Source: Alkalihalobacillus pseudalcaliphilus
Lineage (GTDB): Bacteria > Bacillota > Bacilli > Bacillales > Bacillaceae_D
Assembly (NCBI RefSeq): GCF_028610675.1
Contig: NZ_JAQQWS010000001.1
Coordinates: 124,001-188,000, forward strand
Reading direction: 5' to 3'
DNA: 64,000 nucleotides
The notes below the pieces were generated by a model. That model was not told the origin of the DNA, made no database searches, and saw only the letters and a list, made by a program, of their open reading frames with translations. Shown one piece after another: positions 9,313 to 18,439 of this stretch (within the stretch, counting starts at the first letter, position 1; each line of letters opens with the position of its first letter). Position numbers and translations under genes: made by a program.

Positions 9313-9387
9313 AAGAAGCCAAGTTTTTCATTTGTAGAGAATTATCGTCTCTATAGTTTTAAACCCTATCCTTACGTAATAAGATGT

Positions 9388-9393
9388 TATAAT
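9388..9393 (+). promoter_or_regulatory. Perfect -10 hexamer upstream of the coupled small ORFs
   Basis: TATAAT lies seven bases before the short ORF at 9400. The -35 region is poor. Confidence 0.4.
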
Positions 9394-9399
9394 AAAGGC

Positions 9400-9453
9400 A
9401 TGATGAAGATGAAAGGAAGGATGGCGAGAAAAATCGCCTATAAGTCAAAATGA
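9400..9453 (+). CDS. 17-codon leader ORF overlapping the next start
   Basis: The reading frame MMKMKGRMARKIAYKSK ends at a TGA that overlaps the ATG of the 57-residue gene (ATGA). The larger gene has no visible ribosome-binding site, so translational coupling through this leader is possible. Sequences near 9413 (AAGGAAGG) could serve as a ribosome site for re-initiation. It may instead be chance. Confidence 0.35.
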   Translation: MMKMKGRMARKIAYKSK

Positions 9454-9623
9454 AAAACTTTCAAATTGGATTAAATTTTGTATTAGTTTTACTTTGCTTA
9501 CTTGTCGTAGACTGGGGCTTTGGAAAATGGATTGATTATGCTCTCATCATTGTAGCGGGCTTATTATTACTGACAACGATCTTTAGTTTGGCACTAAGAA
9601 GTAAACAGAAGAATACGAAGTAA
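9450..9623 (+). CDS. 57-residue two-segment membrane protein
   Basis: Two hydrophobic stretches (residues ~8-22 and ~30-48) are joined by DWGFGKWIDY, and the basic tail SKQKNTK suggests a cytoplasmic C-terminus. An in-frame stop at 9441 fixes ATG 9450 as the start, although no clear Shine-Dalgarno sequence precedes it. A strong terminator follows at once. I do not recognise the family. Confidence 0.6.
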   Translation: MKNFQIGLNFVLVLLCLLVVDWGFGKWIDYALIIVAGLLLLTTIFSLALRSKQKNTK

Positions 9624-9625
9624 AA

Positions 9626-9656
9626 GAGGAACTCCTTTTCGTAAGGAGTTCTTTTC
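9626..9656 (+). terminator. Intrinsic terminator
   Basis: The stem AGGAACTCCTT / AAGGAGTTCTTTT is followed by a T-rich tail. Confidence 0.85.
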
Positions 9657-9852
9657 TATTTTTATTTGAAAGTTAAATGGGTGGTGCTCATTTCTCAAGT
9701 GAACTTGACCTACAAAACACTCAACTCAATGGGTCTATCCTCATAGGTAATTGCTATTGTGAAATAGCCTTACTAAAGTTGAGAAAAAGGCCTATGATTT
9801 TGTCGATAAATTGAACAATAAGTCTTAAAGCTTCTCAATGCTTTTTCATACT
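9657..9852. other. Intergenic stretch with nothing recognised
   Basis: No ORF with a ribosome site, no terminator and no member of the repeat family was seen. Regulatory sequence for the downstream nuclease gene begins at 9853. Confidence 0.5.
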
Positions 9853-9906
9853 TTAACCTTATTTTTACATAACGTTAATCTTTTCCTTGAGAAAAAGTGG
9901 TATTCT
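9853..9906 (+). promoter_or_regulatory. Pho box and -10 of the nuclease/nucleotidase gene
   Basis: Three TT(A/T)A(C/A)(A/C)-like repeats, TTAACC (9853), TTTACA (9864) and TTAATC (9875), are spaced 11 bp apart, as in B. subtilis PhoP-activated promoters. A -10 TATTCT (9901-9906) lies 20 bp after the last repeat. The product degrades nucleic acids and releases phosphate, which fits induction by phosphate starvation. Confidence 0.7.
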
Positions 9907-10000
9907 TTCCTTGTTAGGATTTTTTTATTATTGTGATAAAGGGTTTAGTTCTTGATCTACAGTGAAAAATCCGACTATTCAGTCTACAGGAGGGAAATGA

Positions 10001-13000
10001 ATGAACAATCACCGTTTTATACGAGCTTTAAGTGTGTTTTTGATTGTGCTACTTACAGTCACTAGTGTAATGCCAGCTTGGCAAGGACAAGCACAAAGTG
10101 CGGATGGAGTTATTTCAGTAACAGAAGCCATTGAACATAATCAAGGGAGAGCGACAGTAGAAGGTTACATAGTTGGCACAGTGGCAAGCCAAAACAACTT
10201 TACGTTAGCACCACCTTTTACTTCAAAAACGAACGTTGCCATTGCGGAACATCCTGATGAGACGGATATACGAAAGATGTTGCCTATTCAACTACCAACC
10301 GGCCAGGTCAGAAATGGCTTAAATGTCGTAGATAACCCAGAGAATTATCATGCGAAAGTACAGATTACTGGAGATTTAGAACCGTATTTTTCAGTACCAG
10401 GTTTACGATCAGCTTCAGGCTTTCAAATAATAGAATATACGAATGAGCCTGCACCGCCTGAAGACCCTCAACACATTTCTATTGAGCAAGCAAGACAATT
10501 ATCAATGAATACAGAAGTAATTGTTCAAGGTGTTGTGACCGTTGATACAGATACGATTAGTTCGGGAAATCAGTTTGCAACGTATATTCAAGACGAGACA
10601 GCAGGTATTAATATTTTTCATTTTAATAAATCAAACTTTCCTACTTTACAAAAAGGGGATTTTGTTGAAGTTCGAGGACATTTAACTGAGTATAACGGAT
10701 TATTAGAAGTGGTCCCAACTGAAAGTGGAGTGACCAAGATATCAGCAGGTCATCCTTTACCAGAACCGATTTCATTAAACTTAGGCGATTTAAATGATCC
10801 TGTTATCGCCGAACCATTAGAAGGTCAATTAGTTGAAGTAGAAGGTTTTATTCAACATATACCTGATAGCCCAGCAGGTGGAGGTTATAATGTAAGTTTA
10901 ATCGATGAGAATTTTGTCGGAACTACGGTACGAGTGATGGAAGGTACGGGTGCCATTGAGCATATCACAACAGGATCATGGTATTCTGTGACAGGTATTT
11001 TAAGTCAATATAATACGTATCAACTATTGCCACGTTCAAGCAATGATTTTACGTTGTTAGATGAACAACCCGAAGCTCCAAATCCAGAAGGAAAATATGA
11101 ATCAACTGTAGCGAGAATTACCGATGGCGATACGATTCACTTAGCTACACCTGTTTTAGGGGCAACAGCTGTACGTTTTCTTAATATGGATACACCAGAG
11201 ACGTATCAATCTATCAAGAACGAGTTAGATGAAAATCAAAAATATCATGGTGATTTAGCAACAGAATACATGAAAGAACTTTTAGAAGTGGGTGATGAAG
11301 TTGAAGTATTAGTTGGGCCAGAAGCAACAGACCAGTATGGCCGACTTTTAGCTCAAATTGTACGTAAAAGTGATGGATTAAATATCAACTTAGAAATGGT
11401 GAGGGCTGGTTATGCAACTACATATTTTATATGGCCGGTTGGTGACGCGGAAGATTATGAATTGTATCAAGAAACTGTTCGCAAAGCAAAGGATGCAGAA
11501 ATCGGTATTTGGAATCCCGAAAATCCATTATTAGAGATGCCTTTTGAATTTAGAGCAAGGGAAACAGGGAATGGTCTACATCGATATGTCGGTAACTCGG
11601 ATACAAAAACGTATGTTGAACCGAATGAATGGGAGCAGGTCCCTGTAGATAAAAGAATTTTCTTTGCATCGGTTGAAGAAGCAGAAGCTAATGGTTATGT
11701 AGAAGCGGGCGAAGAAATCATCCCGGATGAGGAACTCATTTCCATGCAAATATTAAGTGTCAATGATTTGCATGGAAAAATAGATCAAACTTATCCGGTA
11801 ACGGTTGGAGAAGAATTATTACAAGTAGGTCGATTTGATTATGTGGCTGCCTATTTAAATGAATGGTCAAAACGTAATCAGAATACATTTATCGTCCATG
11901 CAGGAGATATGATAGGTGGCAGTTCACCTGTTTCCGCTTTATTTCAAGATGAGCCTGTGATAGAAATGATGAATGAAATTGGCTTTGATTTCGGCACGGT
12001 TGGAAATCATGAATTTGATGAAGGAACAGAAGAATTAATGAGAATTGTCAAGGGTGGAGATCATCCTGAAGGTAAAGGTTCTCCCGGATATGCGGGCATG
12101 GATTTCCCATTGCTTTGTGCAAACTGTTTGGATAAAGAAAGTGGTGAGCATTTCCTTCCGCCTTATGAAGTTGTTGAGGTTGAAGGCGAGCAAGTAGCTT
12201 TTATCGGTGTTAATACGACCGATACGGTTAATATGGTTATCCCTGATGGCATCAAAGATATTGAATTTACTGATGAAGTAGAAGCTGTGAATTCCGCTGT
12301 AGAAGAATTAAAGGCACAAGGAGTACGTGCGATTATCGTACTTGCCCATATGGCTGCCACACAGTCAGGTGAGACAGCGGTAGGCCCAGCAGCAGATCTA
12401 GCCAAAGAAGTAGATGATGAAGTAGATATAATTTTTGCCGGGCATAACCATCAAATTGTCAATGCGATGGTTGACGATGTCTTGATTGTTCAAGCTTATG
12501 AATATGGAAAAGCATTTGGTGCGGTTGACGTAACCATAGACCCTGTAACAGGAGATATAGTTGAAAAGGAAGCGGAGATCATCTATGTCGACCAAGCTAA
12601 AATCGAACCTGAACCAGCGGTTGGAGCAATTCTAGCAGACTATGAAAACCGTGTAGCTCCTATTTTAAATGAAGTGGTAGGGCATGCAGCAATTGATATG
12701 GTTGGTGGTTATTCTAATGATGGTGACACGGCACTTGGTAATTTAATTGCTGATAGCATGTTATGGCAGATGAAAAGTGATTTTGCTTTAATGAATGGTG
12801 GCGGAATACGTGACCAGCTCCCCGCAGGAGAAATAACGTTTAACCGATTGTTTAATATCGTACCGTTTAACAATGTCTTAGTAACCTTTGAAGTAACCGG
12901 AGCTGAACTACGTGAAATCTTAAACGCACAAATCACGAGTTATGGCCCGGATTTTAGTATAGCAGGCTTTCATTATACGTGGGATCAAACGAGCGATGAA

Positions 13001-14119
13001 GTTGTCGATATTATGTTACTAGATGGTTCTTTGATTGATGAGAGTAGAACGTATACGGTAACAACTAATAACTATATGGCTGAGTCAAATGGAGATAAAT
13101 ATCGATTAATGGGTCAATATGCGAAAAATATGGTAACTGGCCCAGAGGATTTGGAGGCATTGATTGCCTTTGTCAAAACATTCCATGAACCGATTGCCTA
13201 TCACGTAGAAGGTAGAATTGCTGAGATTAGCTCATTACCGGAAGAAGAACCGACACCAGAACCAGAACCTGAGAATCCTAAGCCGGAAGAACCAAAGCCA
13301 GAAACACCAAAACCTGAAGAGCCTAAACCACATCCCGAGGAGCCTATTGATTTCTTAATAGCGGATATCAAAATGAGTGGGCATGAGGCTACGATTAGCT
13401 CAGAGAACTTAGACATGCTTGCTGAAAGTGCGACGCTCATCGTCGATTTAAGTTCGGTTGAATCAGAGGAACTGGTTCTTTCACTTACAGTTGAGCAAAT
13501 GAGGCTTTTAGTGAAAAAAAAAGTATCGTTAGAACTCATCTCAACCGGTTTAACTCTTTTGATCCCGCTCGAGAATTTTACAGGTGAACAGTCCTTTCAA
13601 TTATTTATAAATCAGCTGGTATATACGGAAGGCACACCAAGTACTGTGTACGAGTTAATAATTAAAGAAGGAAAAGACCTAGTCAAAACTTTTGACGTAC
13701 CTATTACATTATCATTCACCTACGTTGCTGATGCCGTTACAAATAGTGAGAATCTAGCTGTTTATCATTGGAATGAAAAGAAACAACAGTGGGATGTTCT
13801 TCCATCAAGTAGCGTTGATAGTGAGCGTGTTACAGCAACGACAAACCACTTCTCTATTTTTACAGTTTTAGAAGGTGACAAGGAACAACTGGATGAAGAG
13901 GAGAAAAACGGGAATGATCATAATAAGGAAAAAGATCGTGAACAAAATCAAGATGATGAAGTTGATGGGGGAGGAACAGGAGGAACAGGTGACAATAATA
14001 AAAAGACGTTACCACATACAGCCACTTCTCATTATCAATGGCTATTGCTTGGGGTATTATTATTCATAATCTCTGTTATCATGTTTCAATATAACAGAAG
14101 ACGTATAGCGATGAACTAA
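10001..14119 (+). CDS. yhcR: Wall-anchored nuclease and 5'-nucleotidase, YhcR-like
   Basis: The 1372-residue secreted protein has a signal peptide (residues ~1-34), two OB-fold-like regions (~36-355), a thermonuclease domain (~365-505) with RFLNMDTPET and YGRLL catalytic segments, and a metallophosphatase domain (~583-860) with SVNDLHG, GNHEFDEG and GHNHQ metal motifs. The 5'-nucleotidase C-terminal domain follows (~880-1040), then a Pro/Glu repeat linker (~1080-1117). The C-terminus has the sortase signal LPHTA (1337-1341), a membrane segment and a basic tail. B. subtilis YhcR has the same plan. No sortase gene is adjacent. Together the domains would convert DNA or RNA to nucleosides and phosphate at the cell surface. 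Confidence 0.92.
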   Translation: MNNHRFIRALSVFLIVLLTVTSVMPAWQGQAQSADGVISVTEAIEHNQGRATVEGYIVGTVASQNNFTLAPPFTSKTNVAIAEHPDETDIRKMLPIQLPTGQVRNGLNVVDNPENYHAKVQITGDLEPYFSVPGLRSASGFQIIEYTNEPAPPEDPQHISIEQARQLSMNTEVIVQGVVTVDTDTISSGNQFATYIQDETAGINIFHFNKSNFPTLQKGDFVEVRGHLTEYNGLLEVVPTESGVTKISAGHPLPEPISLNLGDLNDPVIAEPLEGQLVEVEGFIQHIPDSPAGGGYNVSLIDENFVGTTVRVMEGTGAIEHITTGSWYSVTGILSQYNTYQLLPRSSNDFTLLDEQPEAPNPEGKYESTVARITDGDTIHLATPVLGATAVRFLNMDTPETYQSIKNELDENQKYHGDLATEYMKELLEVGDEVEVLVGPEATDQYGRLLAQIVRKSDGLNINLEMVRAGYATTYFIWPVGDAEDYELYQETVRKAKDAEIGIWNPENPLLEMPFEFRARETGNGLHRYVGNSDTKTYVEPNEWEQVPVDKRIFFASVEEAEANGYVEAGEEIIPDEELISMQILSVNDLHGKIDQTYPVTVGEELLQVGRFDYVAAYLNEWSKRNQNTFIVHAGDMIGGSSPVSALFQDEPVIEMMNEIGFDFGTVGNHEFDEGTEELMRIVKGGDHPEGKGSPGYAGMDFPLLCANCLDKESGEHFLPPYEVVEVEGEQVAFIGVNTTDTVNMVIPDGIKDIEFTDEVEAVNSAVEELKAQGVRAIIVLAHMAATQSGETAVGPAADLAKEVDDEVDIIFAGHNHQIVNAMVDDVLIVQAYEYGKAFGAVDVTIDPVTGDIVEKEAEIIYVDQAKIEPEPAVGAILADYENRVAPILNEVVGHAAIDMVGGYSNDGDTALGNLIADSMLWQMKSDFALMNGGGIRDQLPAGEITFNRLFNIVPFNNVLVTFEVTGAELREILNAQITSYGPDFSIAGFHYTWDQTSDEVVDIMLLDGSLIDESRTYTVTTNNYMAESNGDKYRLMGQYAKNMVTGPEDLEALIAFVKTFHEPIAYHVEGRIAEISSLPEEEPTPEPEPENPKPEEPKPETPKPEEPKPHPEEPIDFLIADIKMSGHEATISSENLDMLAESATLIVDLSSVESEELVLSLTVEQMRLLVKKKVSLELISTGLTLLIPLENFTGEQSFQLFINQLVYTEGTPSTVYELIIKEGKDLVKTFDVPITLSFTYVADAVTNSENLAVYHWNEKKQQWDVLPSSSVDSERVTATTNHFSIFTVLEGDKEQLDEEEKNGNDHNKEKDREQNQDDEVDGGGTGGTGDNNKKTLPHTATSHYQWLLLGVLLFIISVIMFQYNRRRIAMN

Positions 14120-14120
14120 A

Positions 14121-14152
14121 AGAAAAAGCCTTTGGGTTCCAAAGGCTTTTTC
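14121..14152. terminator. Bidirectional terminator between the nuclease gene and lexA
   Basis: The stem AAAAAGCCTTTGG / CCAAAGGCTTTTT serves both convergent genes. Confidence 0.88.
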
Positions 14153-14166
14153 TCATAAAAAACAAA

Positions 14167-14796
14167 TTAATGGATCGTGCGGAACACACCAATTACTTTC
14201 CCGAGAATGGAAACATTTTTTAATAGGATAGGATCCATGGTCGCATTCTCTGGCTGTAGACGAATATAGTCTTGTTCTTTAAAAAAACGTTTTACGGTTG
14301 CTTCTTCATCTTCTGTCATCGCCACAATGATATCGCCATTATTGGCGGTTTGTTGCTGTCTCACAATAACCATATCTCCATTAAAAATACCAGCCTCAAT
14401 CATACTATCTCCTTCAATGACGAGTACATACGTATTTTCATTAGCTGCTAAATGCTCAGGTAAAGGCAAATAACCTTCAACATTTTCAACGGCTGTAATA
14501 GGAAGACCTGCTGTGACTTTCCCGATAATCGGAATATAATTTGCTTTTCTTTCCACTTGATTGGCTTCCACCATCGTATCATCCAAAGTTAATACTTCAA
14601 TCGCTCTAGGTTTAGTAGGGTCTCTACGGATAAACCCTTTCTTTTCCAATCGAGATAAATGCCCATGGACGGTGGAACTTGAAGCTAGTCCAACTGCTTC
14701 GCCTATCTCTCTAACTGAAGGTGGATATCCTTTTTTTCGTACTTCAACTTTAATATAATCTAGTATTTCTTGTTGCCTTTTTGATAGTTTTGTCAT
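14167..14796 (-). CDS. lexA: LexA repressor
   Basis: LexA is the SOS repressor, inactivated by RecA-stimulated self-cleavage. The 209 residues include the N-terminal winged helix (SVREIGEAVGLASSSTVHGH), the Ala-Gly cleavage bond in VTAGLP (residues ~93-98), the catalytic Ser in GDSMIEAG and the Lys in ATVKRF. GAGGTGAC precedes the ATG. It diverges from the yneA-like operon, and the shared spacer holds several LexA boxes, so both sides are probably self-regulated. Confidence 0.96.
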   Translation of the reverse strand: MTKLSKRQQEILDYIKVEVRKKGYPPSVREIGEAVGLASSSTVHGHLSRLEKKGFIRRDPTKPRAIEVLTLDDTMVEANQVERKANYIPIIGKVTAGLPITAVENVEGYLPLPEHLAANENTYVLVIEGDSMIEAGIFNGDMVIVRQQQTANNGDIIVAMTEDEEATVKRFFKEQDYIRLQPENATMDPILLKNVSILGKVIGVFRTIH

Positions 14797-14843
14797 GAGC
14801 TGTCACCTCGCTTATATTTCCTTCGTAACTAAATTGTACCATG

Positions 14844-14930
14844 CGAACATATGTAATGCAAACATAAGTTCTAAAAAACGGTTGACACAAACAGTTGTTC
14901 TCATTTATGATAAAAGCGAACGTACATTCT
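14844..14930. promoter_or_regulatory. Cluster of four LexA-box-like sites and yneA-side promoter
   Basis: Relative to the Bacillus box CGAAC-N4-GTTCG, candidates are 14844-14857 (weakest), 14859-14872, 14888-14901 and 14917-14930. The promoter toward yneA has TTGACA at 14882-14887 and TATGAT at 14906-14911 with an 18-bp spacer. The third site lies in the spacer and the fourth just after the -10, well placed for repression. Confidence 0.75.
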
Positions 14931-14948
14931 ATAAATGAGGTGTTTCGG

Positions 14949-15191
14949 ATGAAAAGATTATCAGGGCAAGAGTGGGCGATTGTTTGTACAGGTTTTTTGA
15001 CTTTAATGTTTATGTGCTTTACTTTACTATTGACTAATGATGAATTAGAGAAACATGAAATAGTAATAGAATCTTCAGAGGAAATTGATAGAGTTGTATC
15101 AAATGCTGAATTTGAAAAAAGAGAAGAGCAGAAGTCGCAATTTACTGTTAATCATCAAAAGGTGGAATTAGAGGAAGATGGAGAAAATTAA
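14949..15191 (+). CDS. YneA-like SOS cell-division suppressor, no LysM domain
   Basis: The 80-residue protein has one membrane segment (residues ~8-26) and then a short acidic outside tail. It occupies the exact position of yneA, divergent from lexA and overlapping yneB by 14 bp, behind LexA boxes. B. subtilis YneA (105 aa) has a membrane segment plus a LysM wall-binding domain; no LysM can be recognised here. ATG 14949 follows ATGAGGTG; the in-frame upstream extension is not supported. A role in SOS division arrest is inferred from position only. Confidence 0.65.
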   Translation: MKRLSGQEWAIVCTGFLTLMFMCFTLLLTNDELEKHEIVIESSEEIDRVVSNAEFEKREEQKSQFTVNHQKVELEEDGEN

Positions 15192-15834
15192 TGTCGTTTT
15201 ATATTGTCGAGTTAGTACAGATAAACAAAGTCAACAAACCTCGCTAAAAAGACAAAGAGAAGAACTGACCGATTATGCAAATCGTTTAGGCTGGTCGATC
15301 GTTCAAGTATATGAAGAGATTGAAAGTGGTTATTCCATTGATCGTCCTGGACTTTTAGATATGTTAGAAGAATGTAAAGAAGAGACTGTTCATCAAGTAT
15401 TAGTTCAGGATGATACACGGATTGGCAGAGGTCATGCCAAGATGGCTATCTTACATGAGTTAAGAAAATATAATACATCTATTTACACATTTCAACATAA
15501 TGGAGAATTAGAATTATCAGATGCCGATCATATGGTGTTAGATATCGTGGCTATTGTTGAAGAATATCAACGGAAACTACATAATTTGAAGATAAGTAGA
15601 GGAATGAAAAAAGCCGTTCAAAAAGGATTTAACCCACAAAGAAATATTAAAAATCAAGAAGCGGGGGGGAGAACCAAAAAAGAAGTACCGATTGAGGAAA
15701 TTGTTCGTTTACGCCAACTTGAATTAACGTTTCATGATATTGCAGCGACTTTAAGAGGGTTTGGTTTTGATGTATCAAAAGCAACCGTGCACCGTAGATA
15801 TCAACAATATATAAAAGAGAGACAATCTGAATAA
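15178..15834 (+). CDS. yneB: YneB, resolvase-family serine recombinase
   Basis: The 218-residue protein has the resolvase N-terminal domain with the catalytic Ser in YCRVSTDKQ (residue ~12), a conserved arginine in QDDTRIGRG, and a C-terminal helix-turn-helix region (TFHDIAATLRG, ~170-210). It belongs to the LexA-controlled yneA-yneB-ynzC group and overlaps the yneA-like gene, implying translational coupling. The cellular role of YneB is not established. Confidence 0.9.
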   Translation: MEKINVVLYCRVSTDKQSQQTSLKRQREELTDYANRLGWSIVQVYEEIESGYSIDRPGLLDMLEECKEETVHQVLVQDDTRIGRGHAKMAILHELRKYNTSIYTFQHNGELELSDADHMVLDIVAIVEEYQRKLHNLKISRGMKKAVQKGFNPQRNIKNQEAGGRTKKEVPIEEIVRLRQLELTFHDIAATLRGFGFDVSKATVHRRYQQYIKERQSE

Positions 15835-15888
15835 ATACGTGTATGTATTTTCTTTTTCGATAGTTTATGATCAGGTGAACGCTAATGC

Positions 15889-15918
15889 TTGCATCAATGA
15901 AATTAAACATGCTACACT
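15889..15918 (+). promoter_or_regulatory. Possible promoter of ynzC
   Basis: TTGCAT (15889-15894) and TACACT (15913-15918) are separated by 18 bp. ynzC may also be read from the SOS promoter. Confidence 0.4.
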
Positions 15919-15967
15919 CATTAAAGGTTTAATGGGGATGTTTTGTATAAGAAAGTGAGTGGATGAT

Positions 15968-16207
15968 ATGCTATCGAAAGACAAGATTAATCGTATAAAT
16001 GAGTTATCAAAAAGATCAAAGACAACGGGGTTATCGAAAGAAGAACAGTTAGAACAGCAGAAGCTCCGCAAAGAATATATTCAAACATTTAGAGGGGCAT
16101 TTAAAAATCAATTACACAGCGTAAAGGTTGTCGATGAAAACGGTGATGATGTGACACCGGAGGCACTAAAAAAAAGCAAAGACACGTACAAAGGGTTTAC
16201 CCATTAA
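15968..16207 (+). CDS. ynzC: YnzC, DUF896 family protein
   Basis: The 79-residue cytoplasmic protein is predicted to be a helical hairpin followed by a flexible tail. Conserved stretches are INRINELSKRSK, EQQKLRKEYI and DDVTPEALK, matching B. subtilis YnzC (77 aa). The ATG at 15968 is preferred over GTG 15959, which lies in the ribosome-site region AAGTGAGTGG. It follows yneB as in B. subtilis. Function unknown. Confidence 0.88.
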   Translation: MLSKDKINRINELSKRSKTTGLSKEEQLEQQKLRKEYIQTFRGAFKNQLHSVKVVDENGDDVTPEALKKSKDTYKGFTH

Positions 16208-16217
16208 ATAGACAAGG

Positions 16218-16258
16218 CTGCTGCTAGTTATTCTGAACATAATTAGCGGCAGCTTTTT
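16218..16258 (+). terminator. Terminator of the SOS operon
   Basis: The stem GCTGCTGCTAGTT / AATTAGCGGCAGC is followed by five T's. Confidence 0.8.
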
Positions 16259-16316
16259 ATATGTTCTATAGAGTGAAATGAGTCAGTATCAATTTTTTTA
16301 TGAACACCTTAATTGC

Positions 16317-16345
16317 TTGTGATTTATGTGTATAAACGATATGAT
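16317..16345 (+). promoter_or_regulatory. Predicted promoter of tkt
   Basis: TTGTGA (16317-16322) and TATGAT (16340-16345) are separated by 17 bp. Confidence 0.5.
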
Positions 16346-16387
16346 AAAAAGCGAAGGTAATGGATTTAAAGGAAAGGATGAAATAAA

Positions 16388-18382
16388 ATGACAACTACTA
16401 TTGAGCAATTAGCAATTAATACGATTCGTACACTCTCTATCGATGCTGTAGAGAAGGCAAACTCAGGTCATCCGGGGATGCCAATGGGGGCAGCTCCAAT
16501 GGCATTTAGTTTGTGGACGAAGTTCATGAACCATAATCCTGATAACCCTAATTGGGATAATCGTGATCGTTTTGTTTTATCCGCAGGGCATGGTTCCATG
16601 TTATTGTATAGCCTCCTACATTTAACGGGTTATGATTTACCTCTTGAAGAATTGAAAAATTTCAGACAGTGGGGTAGTAAAACACCAGGACACCCAGAGT
16701 TTGGTCATACGGCAGGAGTAGAGGCTACAACTGGACCGCTTGGACAAGGTGTTGCCATGGCAGTTGGTATGGCCATGGCAGAACGCCATCTCGCTGCGAC
16801 TTATAATAAAGAAGATTATCAAATTGTTGATCATTTCACATATAGTATTTGTGGTGATGGCGACCTGATGGAAGGTGTATCAGCAGAAGCGGCTTCCCTA
16901 GCAGGACATTTAAAATTAGGGAAATTAGTCGTTTTGTATGATTCAAATGATATTTCTCTTGATGGTGATTTACATATTTCTTTTTCAGAAAGTGTAGAAG
17001 ATCGTTATAAAGCATATGGTTGGCAGGTCATTCGTGTAGAAGATGGACGAGACTTAGCTGAGATCAACCAAGCAATTGAGCAGGCCAAAGCTGATGATAG
17101 ACCAACATTAATTGAAGTGAAGACGGTGATCGGCTATGGTTCACCGAATAAATCTGGTAAGTCTGATTCACACGGTGCGCCATTAGGTGCAGATGAGATT
17201 ACACGCACAAAAGAATATTATAAATGGTCATATGAGCAAGAGTTCCATGTACCAGAAGAAGTAGAGGCATTCTTTGCTGAGAAAAAGAAGGAAGGTAAAG
17301 AAAAAGAAGCGAAATGGAATGAGCTTTTTGCTGCATATCAAGAAAAATACCCAGAATTAGCCTCTCAATATGAACTAGCGATGGCCGGCAAACTTCCTGA
17401 AGGTTGGGATGAGGCATTACCACGTTATGAAGCTGGTTCAAGTGTAGCGACGCGTTCTTCTTCTGGAGAAGTTTTGAATGCGATTGCTAACAAAGTTCCT
17501 CAAATCTTTGGAGGCTCTGCTGATTTAGCTGGTTCAAACAAAACGTATATGAAAGGTTTAGGAGACTTTTCAAGAGACCATTATGAAGGTCGCAATATTT
17601 GGTTTGGTGTACGTGAATTTGCAATGGGATCGGCAGTAAATGGTATGTCACTTCATGGTGGCTTAAAGGTGTTTGGTGCGACTTTCTTTGTATTCTCAGA
17701 TTATTTGCGTCCAGCTATACGTCTAGCTTCACTAATGAATCAGCCTGTCATTTATGTATTTACTCACGACAGTATTGCTGTTGGTGAAGATGGTCCAACC
17801 CATGAGCCTGTTGAACAATTAGCCTCACTACGTGCAATGCCTGGTTTATCAGTCATTAGACCAGGAGATAGTAACGAAACAGTTGCTGCATGGAAGCATG
17901 CAATAGAAAGTACAGATACACCGACCGCACTTGTTTTAACGCGTCAAAACTTACCGACTCTAGAAACGACAGCAGACTTAGCATATGAAGGTGTGGAAAA
18001 AGGTGCTTATGTTGTTTCTGAAGCGAGTGGTGAAGCAAATGTACTTCTTTTAGCTTCTGGCTCTGAAGTTTCACTTGCCGTTGAAGCTCAAGGTCTTCTG
18101 GAAAAAGAAGGAATCTTTGCCAATGTAATCAGTATGCCTAGTTGGGATCGTTTTGAAAAACAGCCAAAGAGTTATAAAGAATCTGTATTACCACCACATA
18201 TTACAGCTCGCTTAGGTATTGAAATGGGAAGTTCATTAGGGTGGGCAAGATATGTTGGTTTAGCAGGGGATGTGTTAGCTATCGATACATTCGGAGCATC
18301 AGCACCTGCAGACAAAATATTAGCTGAGTACGGTTTTACTGTAGATAACGTAGTGGCTAAAGTAAAAGCGCTCATTCAATAA
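16388..18382 (+). CDS. tkt: Transketolase
   Basis: This thiamine-diphosphate enzyme of the pentose phosphate pathway transfers two-carbon units between sugar phosphates. The 664 residues include SGHPGMPMG, the cofactor motif GDGDLMEGVSAEA, the catalytic Glu region in WFGVREFAMG, and EDGPTHEPVEQL. Length is typical. GGAAAGGATG precedes the ATG. It is a monocistronic unit between two terminators and keeps its B. subtilis place after ynzC. Confidence 0.96.
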   Translation: MTTTIEQLAINTIRTLSIDAVEKANSGHPGMPMGAAPMAFSLWTKFMNHNPDNPNWDNRDRFVLSAGHGSMLLYSLLHLTGYDLPLEELKNFRQWGSKTPGHPEFGHTAGVEATTGPLGQGVAMAVGMAMAERHLAATYNKEDYQIVDHFTYSICGDGDLMEGVSAEAASLAGHLKLGKLVVLYDSNDISLDGDLHISFSESVEDRYKAYGWQVIRVEDGRDLAEINQAIEQAKADDRPTLIEVKTVIGYGSPNKSGKSDSHGAPLGADEITRTKEYYKWSYEQEFHVPEEVEAFFAEKKKEGKEKEAKWNELFAAYQEKYPELASQYELAMAGKLPEGWDEALPRYEAGSSVATRSSSGEVLNAIANKVPQIFGGSADLAGSNKTYMKGLGDFSRDHYEGRNIWFGVREFAMGSAVNGMSLHGGLKVFGATFFVFSDYLRPAIRLASLMNQPVIYVFTHDSIAVGEDGPTHEPVEQLASLRAMPGLSVIRPGDSNETVAAWKHAIESTDTPTALVLTRQNLPTLETTADLAYEGVEKGAYVVSEASGEANVLLLASGSEVSLAVEAQGLLEKEGIFANVISMPSWDRFEKQPKSYKESVLPPHITARLGIEMGSSLGWARYVGLAGDVLAIDTFGASAPADKILAEYGFTVDNVVAKVKALIQ

Positions 18383-18392
18383 AATCAAGCAA

Positions 18393-18428
18393 AACCTCTA
18401 CACATCATTTTGAGTGTAGAGGTTTTTT
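18393..18428 (+). terminator. Terminator of tkt
   Basis: The stem AACCTCTACAC / GTGTAGAGGTT is followed by seven T's. A repeat-family copy begins within ~20 bp. Confidence 0.9.
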
Positions 18429-18439
18429 TAACTATACAT

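Noticed and set aside
12163..13539. Long minus-strand open frames inside the nuclease gene
   Set aside because: No ribosome sites and low-complexity products; they mirror the codon bias of the plus-strand gene.
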